Part shown: positions 1 through 10,791 of the stretch, in pieces
How positions within the stretch are numbered: position 1 is the stretch's first letter
How the letters are laid out: the number at the start of each line of letters is the position of its first letter
Origin: Gammaproteobacteria bacterium UBA7376
GTDB lineage: Bacteria > Pseudomonadota > Gammaproteobacteria > Pseudomonadales > Azotimanducaceae
Reading direction: 5' to 3'
Length of the DNA: 24,682 nt
Assembly: GCA_002470275.1 (NCBI GenBank)
Contig: DKNY01000036.1
Span: 1-24,682, forward strand
The notes under the pieces: generated by a model
What the model was told of the DNA's origin: nothing
The model's input: the letters and a program-made list of their open reading frames with translations, nothing else
Databases searched by the model: none
Program-made: the position numbers and the translations under genes

Positions 1-651
1 CTGTACGAGGACATGCAGCGAGATGTGGCCAACCTCGCGCACGTTGTCAGCGGCCGTCTGAGTTTGGCTACGTCACACCATATTGGGCTGCACCGTTTGG
101 CGCCCGTGCTGCAGGCCTTCACCAAAGCCTACCCTGGCGTGGAGCTTGATATTCAGTTTGAGGATTCAGAGGTGGCTCATCAGATGGTTCACGCGGGAGA
201 CATCGAGCTTGCCGTAGTGACCCTAAACCCAGCGGGAGAGCGTGAGCAGCCAGATCTGAGGACGCGTCCCATTTGGCACGATCCGCTGTGCTTTGTGCAT
301 GCCCATCCGCTGCCTGATGTTCGTTCGTTGAGCGAGATGGCTACCCTGCCCTGCATCCTGCCGGGCCCCAATACGTTTACCGGCAGAATCGTGACCGAGC
401 GCTTCGCTTCTGAAGGCCTTGCCCTGAAACCCGCCCTATCCACGAACTACCTGGAAACCATAAGCATGCTAGTCAGCGTCGGGGTTGGCTGGAGCGTCCT
501 GCCGCAGACCATGACCGAAGGTTTACATCAACTGTCACCGGACTGTGCGCCCATTACTCGCACCCTGGGCTGCGTGACTCACACCAAGCGCACGCTTTCC
601 AACAGCGCCAGCGCATTTTTAAAGGTGCTGCAGGGTTATGCATCCGTTTGA
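1..651 (+). CDS. LysR-type transcriptional regulator, C-terminal part (5' end outside window)
   Basis: The frame is open from the first base, so this is the 3' part of a longer gene. The visible ~216 residues match the effector-binding domain of LysR-type regulators: a start like '[18 protein letters not shown]', a first lobe with '[16 protein letters not shown]', a middle part ('ILPGPNTF') and a closing segment '[17 protein letters not shown]' typical of the family's last helix. The N-terminal helix-turn-helix DNA-binding domain is missing because it lies left of the window. LysR proteins usually sense a small molecule and control a neighbouring, often divergent gene, so the target is probably also off the left edge. 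The last 16 bases overlap the 3' end of aroC tail to tail. The ligand cannot be told from this sequence. Confidence 0.9.
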   Translation: MYEDMQRDVANLAHVVSGRLSLATSHHIGLHRLAPVLQAFTKAYPGVELDIQFEDSEVAHQMVHAGDIELAVVTLNPAGEREQPDLRTRPIWHDPLCFVHAHPLPDVRSLSEMATLPCILPGPNTFTGRIVTERFASEGLALKPALSTNYLETISMLVSVGVGWSVLPQTMTEGLHQLSPDCAPITRTLGCVTHTKRTLSNSASAFLKVLQGYASV

Positions 652-1730
652 GACGGCTGCAATCCCGCCTCGCGGCCCATCTGACCCCGATGTCGTAGGA
701 GATGATCCATGAGCACCAGGGCCACCATGGCTTCCGCGATGGGCGTTGCGCGAATGCCCACGCAGGGGTCATGTCGCCCCTTGGTCACAACCTCTACCGG
801 GTTGTCAAAGCGGTCTATGGATTGGCCCGGACTGGTCAGACTGCTGGTGGGTTTCAGCGCCATCCGCAGCAGGATGTCCTGACCGGAGGATATCCCGCCC
901 AGGATACCGCCAGCGTGGTTACTGGTGAAACCATTAGGCGTCATCTCGTCACGATGTTCGGTGCCGCGCTGGGTCGATACCTTCATCCCGTCGCCCACCT
1001 CGACACCTTTCACCGCGTTAATTCCCATCAACGCAGACGCAAAGTCTGCATCCAGCCGAGAGAACACGGGTTCGCCGAGCCCAACGGGCACGCCGGATGC
1101 GATGACGGACACTTCCGCACCGATGGAATCGCCGTCTCTGCGCACCTGATCAATCAACGCCGCGATGTCATCCAGCATGGACGGATCAGGGCAAAAGAAT
1201 GGGTTGCTATCGACTGTGCTCAGATCGACGGGTTCAGGCCGCAAGCTACCGATGCCGGATAAAAAACCCTGAATCGCGATGCCCGCGTGGGAGGCCAGGT
1301 ACTTCTTGGCGATGGCACCAGCAGCCACGCGCATGGTGGTTTCTCGAGCCGAAGAGCGCCCGCCACCTCGGTAGTCTCGCACGCCGTATTTATGGTGGTA
1401 GGTGAAGTCGGCATGGGCCGGACGGAAAACGTCCTTGATGGCGCCATAATCCTTGCTTTTTTGATCTTCGTTCCGCACCAGCAGTCCGATGGGGGTCCCC
1501 GTGGTCACACCCTCGAAGACCCCAGACAGAATCTCTACCTGGTCCCCTTCGCGCCGTTGGGTAGTGTATTTGGACTGCCCTGGTTTGCGCCGATCCAAAT
1601 CCGGCTGCAAATCCTCCTCGGAGAGAGGCAGCCCGGGCGGGCACCCGTCCACGATGGCCCCTAAGGCCAGGCCATGGCTTTCACCGAAGGTGGTGACCGT
1701 GAAAAGTGAACCGAAGGTATTTGCTGCCAT
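636..1730 (-). CDS. aroC: Chorismate synthase
   Basis: Catalyses the last step of the shikimate pathway, 5-enolpyruvylshikimate-3-phosphate to chorismate, using reduced FMN in the cytoplasm. The 364 residues are within the normal bacterial length. Visible family signatures are 'TFGESHG' near the N-terminus (around residues 14-20), '[15 protein letters not shown]' followed by '[14 protein letters not shown]' (around residues 102-131), and '[17 protein letters not shown]' (around residues 309-325). The start ATG at 1730 gives the usual '[20 protein letters not shown]' beginning, although the ribosome binding site is weak (GAGCAGCGC before ATG). It follows prmB on the same strand after 273 bases and may share its transcript. 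The 3' end overlaps the end of the convergent LysR gene by 16 bases. The identification is secure. Confidence 0.98.
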   Translation of the reverse strand: MAANTFGSLFTVTTFGESHGLALGAIVDGCPPGLPLSEEDLQPDLDRRKPGQSKYTTQRREGDQVEILSGVFEGVTTGTPIGLLVRNEDQKSKDYGAIKDVFRPAHADFTYHHKYGVRDYRGGGRSSARETTMRVAAGAIAKKYLASHAGIAIQGFLSGIGSLRPEPVDLSTVDSNPFFCPDPSMLDDIAALIDQVRRDGDSIGAEVSVIASGVPVGLGEPVFSRLDADFASALMGINAVKGVEVGDGMKVSTQRGTEHRDEMTPNGFTSNHAGGILGGISSGQDILLRMALKPTSSLTSPGQSIDRFDNPVEVVTKGRHDPCVGIRATPIAEAMVALVLMDHLLRHRGQMGREAGLQPSQTDA

Positions 1731-1935
1731 GCGCTGCTCTGTTGATGTAGGAAATCGTTCCCTGCCTGTCCTTCAGATGATCGGCAATCAGAACGCCGCC
1801 ATTATCCGGCTGCCGAGATAAAAGTACCAGCCGTAGTCCAAGGTCCTGAGATCGAATCAGGGACGGTAGATAAGATTGGGCACTTCCACCCTACCCTGAT
1901 GCTTCCACGGGATCAGATTTTCCCTGCAGATTCAT
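1681..1935 (-). pseudogene. Possible small gene broken by an in-frame TAG, upstream of aroC
   Basis: On the minus strand an ATG at 1935 follows a strong ribosome binding site (TTGAGGAATACAG before ATG). It reads 14 codons (MNLQGKSDPVEASG) to a TAG at 1893-1891. The same frame then stays open for another 69 codons, through segments such as 'LRLVLLSRQPDNGGVLIA', and runs past the aroC start to a TGA at 1683-1681. Two readings fit: a small gene that has acquired an amber stop (or a base-call error), or a real 14-residue leader peptide before aroC. I do not recognise the protein. Third-position G+C in the downstream part looks lower than in the neighbouring genes, which argues against strong coding selection. 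No ATG, GTG or TTG restart occurs after the TAG and before aroC. Confidence 0.3.
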
Positions 1936-2003
1936 CTGTATTCCTCAAGTGTCGTCCCTGGGCAAATGGTCGGGTTCGTGCCTTAGAATCGCATCTGCCG
2001 ACG
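1731..2003. other. Spacer between prmB and aroC
   Basis: This is 273 bases between two genes on the minus strand. It holds most of the interrupted small frame described for 1681-1935. I see no T-tailed hairpin after the prmB stop and no clear sigma-70 promoter for aroC, so whether aroC has its own promoter is open. Confidence 0.6.
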
Positions 2004-2882
2004 CTAACGCCAGCCTTTCTGGCCCAGCATAAACACCCCCTCCCCACCCTCGGGCAACGCTAGCCACTGAATCGGCAGCCTCGGGTATTTACGCTGCATG
2101 GCCGGGGCGCTGGCCCCCACCTCGCATAGAAAAATACCCTCTGGCCTCAGCCGCTCTGCCAGTTCCGGCAAGAAGGCGTCCACCAACCTGAGCCCATCCT
2201 CACCGGCGGCCAAACCCAGCACCGGCTCATGACGATATTCTGATGGCAGGGTCTGCATATCCGATGCACTGACATAGGGGGGATTGGTCAGAATCAAATC
2301 CCACTGATCGGCTTGCTCCGCCAGCCACCGGCAGGCATCGCCTTCTACCACCTGAACCCGACCACCCAGGTCATGCAGGTCTACGTTTTGTCGCGCCAGC
2401 GCTGCCGCCTGGGGCTCTAGCTCCACCATGGTCACCTGGGCTTGGGGGTACCGCTGGGCAGCCAGGATACCCAGACACCCGACGCCGGCACATAGGTCCA
2501 CAATGCGCGTGATGCTGGGTGGCACCCATTCCTCCAGAGGCTCGCCCAGCAGATAGCCGATGGGCGAACGCGGGATCATGACACCGGGCCCTACAAAAAA
2601 GCGCTGGCCCATGAACTGACATTCTCCCAACAGGTGAGCTAGGGGAACGCGCTCCTTAATTCGTCGGTGGGTGAGCGCCTCGATGCGCTCCTGGTCCAGG
2701 GGTGCTACGTCCTGCTCCAGTGAGCCTTCATCGTCGGCGTAACCGGTGACGCGCAACACCAGGTAGACGGCTTCATCCCATGGGTTATCGGTGCCGTGAC
2801 CGTAACTGAGCGGCGCATCCGCGAAACGTTGATAGACGCTTTCGATGACCTCCCCTACGCATTGCGCCTGGGTTACTGCCAA
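2004..2882 (-). CDS. prmB: Ribosomal protein L3 N5-glutamine methyltransferase
   Basis: S-adenosylmethionine-dependent class I methyltransferase that modifies a glutamine of ribosomal protein L3. The 292 residues show the HemK/PrmB layout: a helical N-terminal domain ending in 'HRRIKERVPLAHLLGECQFMG', the link 'VGPGVMIPRSPIGYLL', the cofactor-binding loop 'IVDLCAGVGCLGILAA' (around residues 127-142), and the catalytic 'NPPYVSASD' (starting near residue 200) that holds the glutamine amide. 'IPRSP' and the long N-terminal domain favour PrmB over PrmC (which acts on release factors). The start overlaps the gpsA 3' end by 10 bases, so it is translated from the gpsA message. The adjacency of prmB and aroC is also seen in enterobacteria. 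Confidence 0.93.
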   Translation of the reverse strand: MAVTQAQCVGEVIESVYQRFADAPLSYGHGTDNPWDEAVYLVLRVTGYADDEGSLEQDVAPLDQERIEALTHRRIKERVPLAHLLGECQFMGQRFFVGPGVMIPRSPIGYLLGEPLEEWVPPSITRIVDLCAGVGCLGILAAQRYPQAQVTMVELEPQAAALARQNVDLHDLGGRVQVVEGDACRWLAEQADQWDLILTNPPYVSASDMQTLPSEYRHEPVLGLAAGEDGLRLVDAFLPELAERLRPEGIFLCEVGASAPAMQRKYPRLPIQWLALPEGGEGVFMLGQKGWR

Positions 2883-3889
2883 CGCGACGGATCCACGAAT
2901 TCCACATCCGCGCCCTCGGTATTCCCCATGAGCGTGCCAACAACTTCGGTGATTTCGCGCTGTTCAAAAAGGATTTGATACAGGCCGTCAACAAGCGGCA
3001 TATACACCTCCAGCTCCTGACGCTTGGCATGCACGAGTCGCAGGGTATTCACCCCCTCCGCTAGCTTACCCAGGGATTCCGACGCCTCTTCCAGCGACAT
3101 GCCTTGGGCGATGCAGCACCCCAACCGATGATTGCGGCTGAGTGGGGAAGTGCAGGTCACGAGCAAGTCGCCTACCCCAGCGAGACCTAGAAACGTAAAG
3201 GGATTACCGCCCATGGATACCGCGAATCGACTCATTTCTGCCAGCGCTCGAGTGATCAGCAACCCAATGGTGTTTTGGCCCACATCCAGCCCGGCCGCCA
3301 AGCCGCAGACAATGGCGTAGATATTTTTTAGGGCGCCGCCCAGCTCTACGCCATATACATCGGCACTGGCGTACACCCGCAGGGTGGCGTTGCGCATGAC
3401 ATCCTGCACCAGCAGCGCATCTCCCTGATGATGTGTGGCAATCACCGTGCCCGCATACTGCTGCTCGGCAATCTCTTCCGCCAAATTCGGGCCAGAAATC
3501 GCGCCCACATGTTGGCTGGGGGTCAGGTCACTGAGGAGCTGGCTCATCAACCGAAAGCCCTCAGGCTCGATCCCCTTGGTGGCACTAATCAGCACGTCTT
3601 CTGGCTGAATGAAGGGCGCCATTTCACGGCAGACAGAAGCAAAGCCGGCACTGGGTACGGCAACGAAGATAAGGCTGGAGGATTGCGTGGCATAGCCCAA
3701 ATCTGCGGTGGGCAAGACCCCGGGCTCTAGCGGATGGCCCGGCAGGTAACGCAGGTTTTCCCCCGCCTGCAGGGTTTGTTCGACCTGCTGGGGGTCCCGC
3801 ATCCACAGATGGGTCGTGTGCCCGTTTCGGGCAATGATGTTGGCGATGGCGGTGCCAAAATTTCCGCCACCTACAATGGCTACGTTCAT
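2873..3889 (-). CDS. gpsA: Glycerol-3-phosphate dehydrogenase [NAD(P)+]
   Basis: Reduces dihydroxyacetone phosphate to sn-glycerol-3-phosphate, the backbone for phospholipids, in the cytoplasm. The 338 residues start with the dinucleotide-binding fold 'VAIVGGGNFGTAIA' (residues 3-16). Later come 'ISATKGIEPEG', 'AISGPNLAEEIA', the substrate region 'GVELGGALKNIYAIVCGLAAG' with its conserved lysine, and 'GLAGVGDLLVTCTSPLSRNH', all typical of GpsA. The length is normal. The ribosome binding site before ATG 3889 is weak. It lies 80 bases downstream of htpG on the same strand and overlaps prmB by 10 bases. A short hairpin (GCCTG-TTCA-CAGGC, 3915-3928) lies between htpG and gpsA but has no T run, so read-through from htpG is possible. 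Confidence 0.97.
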   Translation of the reverse strand: MNVAIVGGGNFGTAIANIIARNGHTTHLWMRDPQQVEQTLQAGENLRYLPGHPLEPGVLPTADLGYATQSSSLIFVAVPSAGFASVCREMAPFIQPEDVLISATKGIEPEGFRLMSQLLSDLTPSQHVGAISGPNLAEEIAEQQYAGTVIATHHQGDALLVQDVMRNATLRVYASADVYGVELGGALKNIYAIVCGLAAGLDVGQNTIGLLITRALAEMSRFAVSMGGNPFTFLGLAGVGDLLVTCTSPLSRNHRLGCCIAQGMSLEEASESLGKLAEGVNTLRLVHAKRQELEVYMPLVDGLYQILFEQREITEVVGTLMGNTEGADVEFVDPSRWQ

Positions 3890-3969
3890 CTACTCAACCG
3901 GTCCTGAAGGATTCGCCTGTTCACAGGCCGCCATTGTGACGGCTTGCTCAACAGATAGATATGCCGGTG

Positions 3970-5880
3970 CTACTCAGCAGCAGGCAGCAGATCCATCAGC
4001 AGACGGTTCATTCGCGATACGTAAGTCGCCGGATCCTGCAGCGTGCCGCCCTCTGCCAGACTCGCTTGATCGAACAGGAGTTCGACCAACTCCTTGAACC
4101 GGTCCTCGTCCACCTCCGTGTCCAGACGGTGCAGTAGCGGGTGGTCAGCATTGAACTCAAAGAACGGCTTGCTCTCGGGCATCGACTGGCCGCTAGCCTC
4201 GAGTATTTTGCGCATTTGAATGCCCATGCCAAAGTCCGACAGCACCAAACACGCTGGAGAATCCGTCAGACGCTTGGAGGGCCGGACACCCTCAACTCTG
4301 TCTCCGATGACCGCCTGAATGCGCTCGGTCAACGGATGATCGTCCGACTCTTCCTCGTCTTCCTCGTCATCGGCCTTTGCCTCTCCCGGCAGCGTCACAT
4401 CGCCGCGCATCACGTCGACGAAGGACACGCCCTCATATTCGGTGAGAGTGCTCATCAACCACTCGTCGATGCGGTCGAACATGACTAAGACTTCAACGCC
4501 TTTGTCCTTAAAGATTTCTAGGTGTGGGCTGCGACTGGCGGTCTCGTAGGTTTCGGCGCAAATGTAATAAATGCTGTCCTGATCTTCTTTTTTACGTGCC
4601 AGGTAATCTTCCAGACCCACGTTCTTGACCTTGCCCTCGCCGGCCGTAGAAGCAAAGCGCAGCAGCTTCATGATGGCCCCACGATTCGCAAAGTCCTCGC
4701 CAGCGCCCTCTTTGATCACCTCGCCAAACTCATCCCAAAAGGCCTGGAACTGCTCCGGCTCTTTCTTGGCCATGTCTTCGAGCATGCTCAGGGCCCGTTT
4801 GGTGACGGCATTGCGAATAGACGTCACGCGCTCGTCCTGCTGCAGAATCTCGCGCGATACATTGAGGGGCAGGTCGTTGGAGTCCACTACGCCCTTGATA
4901 AAGCGCAGGTATAGGGGCAGGAACTGTTCCGCATCGTCCATGATAAAGACGCGCTGAACATAAAGCTTCAGCCCCTTGGGGACTTCCCGGTTGTACAGGT
5001 CAAAGGGCGCACGCTTAGGCAGATAGATTAGGCTGGTGTATTCGAACTTTCCCTCAACCCGGTTATGGCTCCAGGCCATAGGGTCTTCGTAGTCATGGGA
5101 GATGTGTCGATAGAACGCCTTGTATTCATCATCCTTAACCTCAGATCGGGATCGCGTCCAAAGCGCCTGAGCGCTGTTAACCGGTTCGAACTCAGGCTCA
5201 CCCTCTTCCTGGTCTTCACCTTCGGCGGTTTCCGCCTTGAGCATCCGCACGGGTACGCCGATGTGATCTGAATAACGACGTACGATATTCCGCAGGCGAA
5301 AATCCTCTGCGAATTCCAGGGCCTCGTCCTTGAGATGAAGAATGACCCGTGTGCCCCGACTGGCATCATCAATGCTTTCCAGCACATAGGCATCCTCGCC
5401 CTTAGAACGCCAGCAAATGCCCTGATCGGCCTCCACGCCGGCAGCCAGGGTACGGACCTCCACCTCATCCGCCACCATGAAGGCACTGTAGAAGCCCACG
5501 CCAAACTGACCGATTAACTGGGCATCCGCCTGTTGGTCGCCACTGAGATTGGCCAAGAATTCGGCGGTGCCCGACTTCGCGATCGTACCCAGATTGGTGA
5601 TGACCTCATCACGGGTCATGCCGATGCCGTTATCGGCGATGCACAGGGTTTTGGCGTCCTTGTCGAAGGTAATATCGATTTGAAAGTCGCTCTCATCGCC
5701 CAGCAGGCTCTGGTCTTCGATGGCCCGAAAACGCAGCTTGTCGATAGCGTCTGAAGCATTGGAAATCAGTTCACGTAGGAAGATTTCGCGGTTTGAATAC
5801 AGCGAATGGATCATCAGCTGCAGTAGCTGCTTCGCCTCGGTCTGAAAGTTTAGGGTTTCCGATGTTTGTGGCTCGCTCAT
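3970..5880 (-). CDS. htpG: Hsp90-family molecular chaperone HtpG
   Basis: ATP-dependent cytoplasmic chaperone that acts as a dimer. The 636 residues are close to the usual bacterial length. The N-terminal GHKL ATPase shows '[15 protein letters not shown]' (E37, N41, D44), 'DNGIGM' (83-88) and 'GQFGVGF' (124-130). The middle domain has '[12 protein letters not shown]' and the catalytic-loop region '[12 protein letters not shown]'. The C-terminal dimerisation domain ends in '[13 protein letters not shown]'. An acidic stretch ([11 protein letters not shown]) lies between the middle and C-terminal domains. The start ATG at 5880 is supported by a good site, GAGGAAATAGG before ATG. A sigma-32-like promoter lies about 30-60 bases upstream, consistent with heat-shock induction independent of the sucCD transcript upstream. 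Confidence 0.98.
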   Translation of the reverse strand: MSEPQTSETLNFQTEAKQLLQLMIHSLYSNREIFLRELISNASDAIDKLRFRAIEDQSLLGDESDFQIDITFDKDAKTLCIADNGIGMTRDEVITNLGTIAKSGTAEFLANLSGDQQADAQLIGQFGVGFYSAFMVADEVEVRTLAAGVEADQGICWRSKGEDAYVLESIDDASRGTRVILHLKDEALEFAEDFRLRNIVRRYSDHIGVPVRMLKAETAEGEDQEEGEPEFEPVNSAQALWTRSRSEVKDDEYKAFYRHISHDYEDPMAWSHNRVEGKFEYTSLIYLPKRAPFDLYNREVPKGLKLYVQRVFIMDDAEQFLPLYLRFIKGVVDSNDLPLNVSREILQQDERVTSIRNAVTKRALSMLEDMAKKEPEQFQAFWDEFGEVIKEGAGEDFANRGAIMKLLRFASTAGEGKVKNVGLEDYLARKKEDQDSIYYICAETYETASRSPHLEIFKDKGVEVLVMFDRIDEWLMSTLTEYEGVSFVDVMRGDVTLPGEAKADDEEDEEESDDHPLTERIQAVIGDRVEGVRPSKRLTDSPACLVLSDFGMGIQMRKILEASGQSMPESKPFFEFNADHPLLHRLDTEVDEDRFKELVELLFDQASLAEGGTLQDPATYVSRMNRLLMDLLPAAE

Positions 5881-5910
5881 CCTATTTCCTCACCATAATC
5901 CTGGGCACCA

Positions 5911-5938
5911 ATATGGGGCTCAGTCATCTGATATCAAT
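5911..5938 (-). promoter_or_regulatory. Sigma-32 (heat shock) type promoter of htpG
   Basis: On the minus strand, ATTGAT (5938-5933) is followed after 14 bases by CCCCATAT (5918-5911). The second box equals the sigma-32 -10 consensus CCCCATnT. The first shares the TTGA core of the CTTGAA -35 box, and the spacing is in the known 13-15 range. Transcription would begin near 5906, giving a leader of about 26 bases before the htpG ATG. The assignment is by consensus only. Confidence 0.65.
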
Positions 5939-5941
5939 GCC

Positions 5942-5967
5942 TTGCGTTAAGCTGTTGCGTTCAGCTC
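5942..5967. repeat. 13-base imperfect tandem repeat upstream of the htpG promoter
   Basis: Two adjacent copies, TTGCGTTAAGCTG (5942-5954) and TTGCGTTCAGCTC (5955-5967), agree at 11 of 13 positions. The repeat starts 4 bases upstream of the putative htpG -35 box and lies downstream of the sucD hairpin. It could be a paired regulator-binding site or a chance duplication. Confidence 0.5.
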
Positions 5968-5979
5968 TTCAGGTCGGCT

Positions 5980-5996
5980 GGGGCCCGGAAGGCCCC
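5980..5996 (-). terminator. GC-rich hairpin after sucD, possible end of the TCA operon transcript
   Basis: Reading the minus strand, GGGGCC-TTCCG-GGCCCC forms a perfect 6-pair stem with a 5-base loop, beginning 9 bases after the sucD TAG. No run of T follows, so it is not a textbook intrinsic terminator. It may instead mark or protect the 3' end of the message. It is the only strong hairpin I see between sucD and htpG. Confidence 0.4.
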
Positions 5997-6005
5997 GCTT
6001 CAGGC

Positions 6006-6881
6006 CTAGGACCAGCCGGTGATCTCGGCCAGCGCCTCGCCGATTTCAGCCAGGCTTCGAACCGTTCGCACACCGGCATCGTTGAGCGCGGCGAATTTAT
6101 CGTCTGCGGTGCCCTTACCGCCCGCAATGATGGCGCCGGCATGACCCATCCGCTTACCGGGCGGCGCCGTTACCCCGGCGATATAGGCCACGACAGGCTT
6201 GGTCACATTAGCCTTTATGAAGGCGGCGGCTTCTTCTTCGGCATTACCGCCGATCTCACCCACCATCACGATGGCCTCGGTGGCCGGGTCCTCTTGGAAG
6301 AGCGCCAGAATGTCGATGAAGTGGCTGCCCGGGATGGGGTCTCCACCGATGCCCACGCAGGTGCTTTGGCCAAAGCCACGATCCGTTGTTTGTTTCACGG
6401 CCTCATAGGTCAGCGTACCCGAACGGGAGACGATGCCCACCTTGCCCGGAAGATGGATATCCCCAGGCATGATGCCAATCTTGCAGGCCCCCGGGGTGAT
6501 CACCCCAGGACAGTTAGGACCAATCATCCGGGCTCCGGTGAGTTCTAGTCGGGCCTTCACGGCCAACATATCCAGGGTTGGAATCCCTTCGGTGATACAG
6601 ACGATCAGCTCAATGCCCGCATCCAGCGCCTCAAGAATGGAATCTTTGCAGAATCCAGCAGGAACATAGATCACCGAGGCGGTTGCCCCCGTGGCCTGGA
6701 CCGCATCGGCAACGGTATCGAAGACGGGCAGACCCAAATGCGTGCTGCCCCCCTTACCGGGCGTAACGCCGCCCACCAACTGGGTGCCGTAGGCAAGGGC
6801 CTGCTCACTGTGCAGAGTACCCTGGGACCCGGTAAAGCCCTGACAGATCACCTTAGTGTCGTGGTTGATCAAGATACTCAT
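6006..6881 (-). CDS. sucD: Succinyl-CoA synthetase alpha subunit (ADP/GDP-forming)
   Basis: With SucC it converts succinyl-CoA to succinate while making ATP or GTP. The 291 residues match the family length. The CoA-binding Rossmann domain is at the start ('[20 protein letters not shown]'). The ligase domain follows with '[11 protein letters not shown]' and '[12 protein letters not shown]', and the phosphorylated histidine is H247 in '[11 protein letters not shown]', matching E. coli H246. The ATG at 6881 overlaps the sucC TGA by 4 bases (ATGA), so the two subunits are probably translated in a coupled way. It is the last gene of the sdhCDAB-sucAB-lpd-sucCD series. Confidence 0.98.
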   Translation of the reverse strand: MSILINHDTKVICQGFTGSQGTLHSEQALAYGTQLVGGVTPGKGGSTHLGLPVFDTVADAVQATGATASVIYVPAGFCKDSILEALDAGIELIVCITEGIPTLDMLAVKARLELTGARMIGPNCPGVITPGACKIGIMPGDIHLPGKVGIVSRSGTLTYEAVKQTTDRGFGQSTCVGIGGDPIPGSHFIDILALFQEDPATEAIVMVGEIGGNAEEEAAAFIKANVTKPVVAYIAGVTAPPGKRMGHAGAIIAGGKGTADDKFAALNDAGVRTVRSLAEIGEALAEITGWS

Positions 6882-8047
6882 GACTGTCCTCCCGCCGCGG
6901 CCACTGCTTTTTCGGCCGCGTCCACCAAGGTTTCGCCAGGAATAATATTCAGTCCGCTGTTGCTCAGGGTCTCGCGTCCCAGCTCGGCGTTATTGCCCTC
7001 GAAGCGAACCACCACGGGCACCTCAACGCCCACTTCCTGAACGGCACCAATAATGCCCTCAGCAATCGTGGCACAGCTAACGATGCCGCCAAAAATATTG
7101 ATCAGCACGGCGCGTACCGCACTGTCGGACAGAATGATTTTGAAGGCCTCAGACACCGCCTCCTTGGTTGCGCCGCCCCCCACATCGAGGAAGTTCGCCG
7201 GATTGCCCCCGTGTAGCTTCACCAGGTCCATGGTGCCCATGGCCAATCCCGCACCATTCACCATGCAGCCGATATTGCCGTCTAGGGCGACATAGTTGAG
7301 ATTGTACTCCGCAGCTTGAGCCTCCCTCTCGTCCTCCTGAGACGGGTCATCCATCGCGGCAATCTCGGGCTGGCGATACAGCGCGTTGCCATCAATATTG
7401 ATCTTGGCGTCCAGACAGTGGATGTCACCAGCCGCCGTGACGACCAGGGGGTTGATCTCCAGAAGAGAGCAATCTGATTCCTCAAATAACTTGTTTAACC
7501 CCATGAAAAGATTAGTAAATTGCCTAACCTGTGCGCCCTCTAGGCCGAGTTTGAACGCCAGTTCCCGACCCTGATAGGGCTGGGCACCCACATAGGGATC
7601 GATGCTGGCACGCAGAATTTTTTCCGGTGTTTCTTCGGCAACGGTCTCGATTTCCACCCCACCCTCGGTGGAGGCCATAAACACCACTCGCCGGCTACCC
7701 CGGTCAATCACCGCACTGAGATACAGCTCACGATCAATGTCTGTGCAGCTCTCCACATAAATCTTGCTCACCGGCTGACCGTTCTCATCCGTCTGAATGG
7801 TCACCAAATTTTTACCCACCCATTGGTCGGCAAAGGCTCTCACTGCCTCCAGAGAGTCAACAACTTTGACCCCGCCAGCCTTGCCTCTGCCACCCGCATG
7901 AACCTGGACCTTGACCACCCAGCGCTCGCCGCCAATCTTTTCGGCAGCGGCTACGGCCTGGTCAGCAGTATCAACAGCATAGCCCTCGGAAACGGGCAGA
8001 CCGTATTGGGCAAACAGCCCCTTGGCCTGATACTCATGTAGATTCAT
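6878..8047 (-). CDS. sucC: Succinyl-CoA synthetase beta subunit
   Basis: Carries the ATP-grasp domain and binds succinate in the SucCD enzyme. The 389 residues equal the usual length. The start '[19 protein letters not shown]' and the glycine-rich '[14 protein letters not shown]' belong to the ATP-grasp fold. '[14 protein letters not shown]' is near the metal-binding site, and the C-terminal '[16 protein letters not shown]' is in the CoA ligase domain. The ribosome binding site is AAGGAAAA, about 9 bases before the ATG at 8047. A 50-base spacer separates it from lpd, with no hairpin visible there. Confidence 0.98.
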   Translation of the reverse strand: MNLHEYQAKGLFAQYGLPVSEGYAVDTADQAVAAAEKIGGERWVVKVQVHAGGRGKAGGVKVVDSLEAVRAFADQWVGKNLVTIQTDENGQPVSKIYVESCTDIDRELYLSAVIDRGSRRVVFMASTEGGVEIETVAEETPEKILRASIDPYVGAQPYQGRELAFKLGLEGAQVRQFTNLFMGLNKLFEESDCSLLEINPLVVTAAGDIHCLDAKINIDGNALYRQPEIAAMDDPSQEDEREAQAAEYNLNYVALDGNIGCMVNGAGLAMGTMDLVKLHGGNPANFLDVGGGATKEAVSEAFKIILSDSAVRAVLINIFGGIVSCATIAEGIIGAVQEVGVEVPVVVRFEGNNAELGRETLSNSGLNIIPGETLVDAAEKAVAAAGGQS

Positions 8048-8097
8048 TAGCTTTGTTTTTCCTTAGTGGTGCTTGGGTATAGGTTTGGCTTTGGTTT

Positions 8098-10789
<2,692 letters not shown>

Positions 10790-10791
10790 AA

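Noticed and set aside
5793..6548. Long plus-strand open frame across the htpG start and sucD
   Set aside because: It is antisense to two secure genes and crosses the htpG promoter. High G+C codon bias creates such shadow frames.
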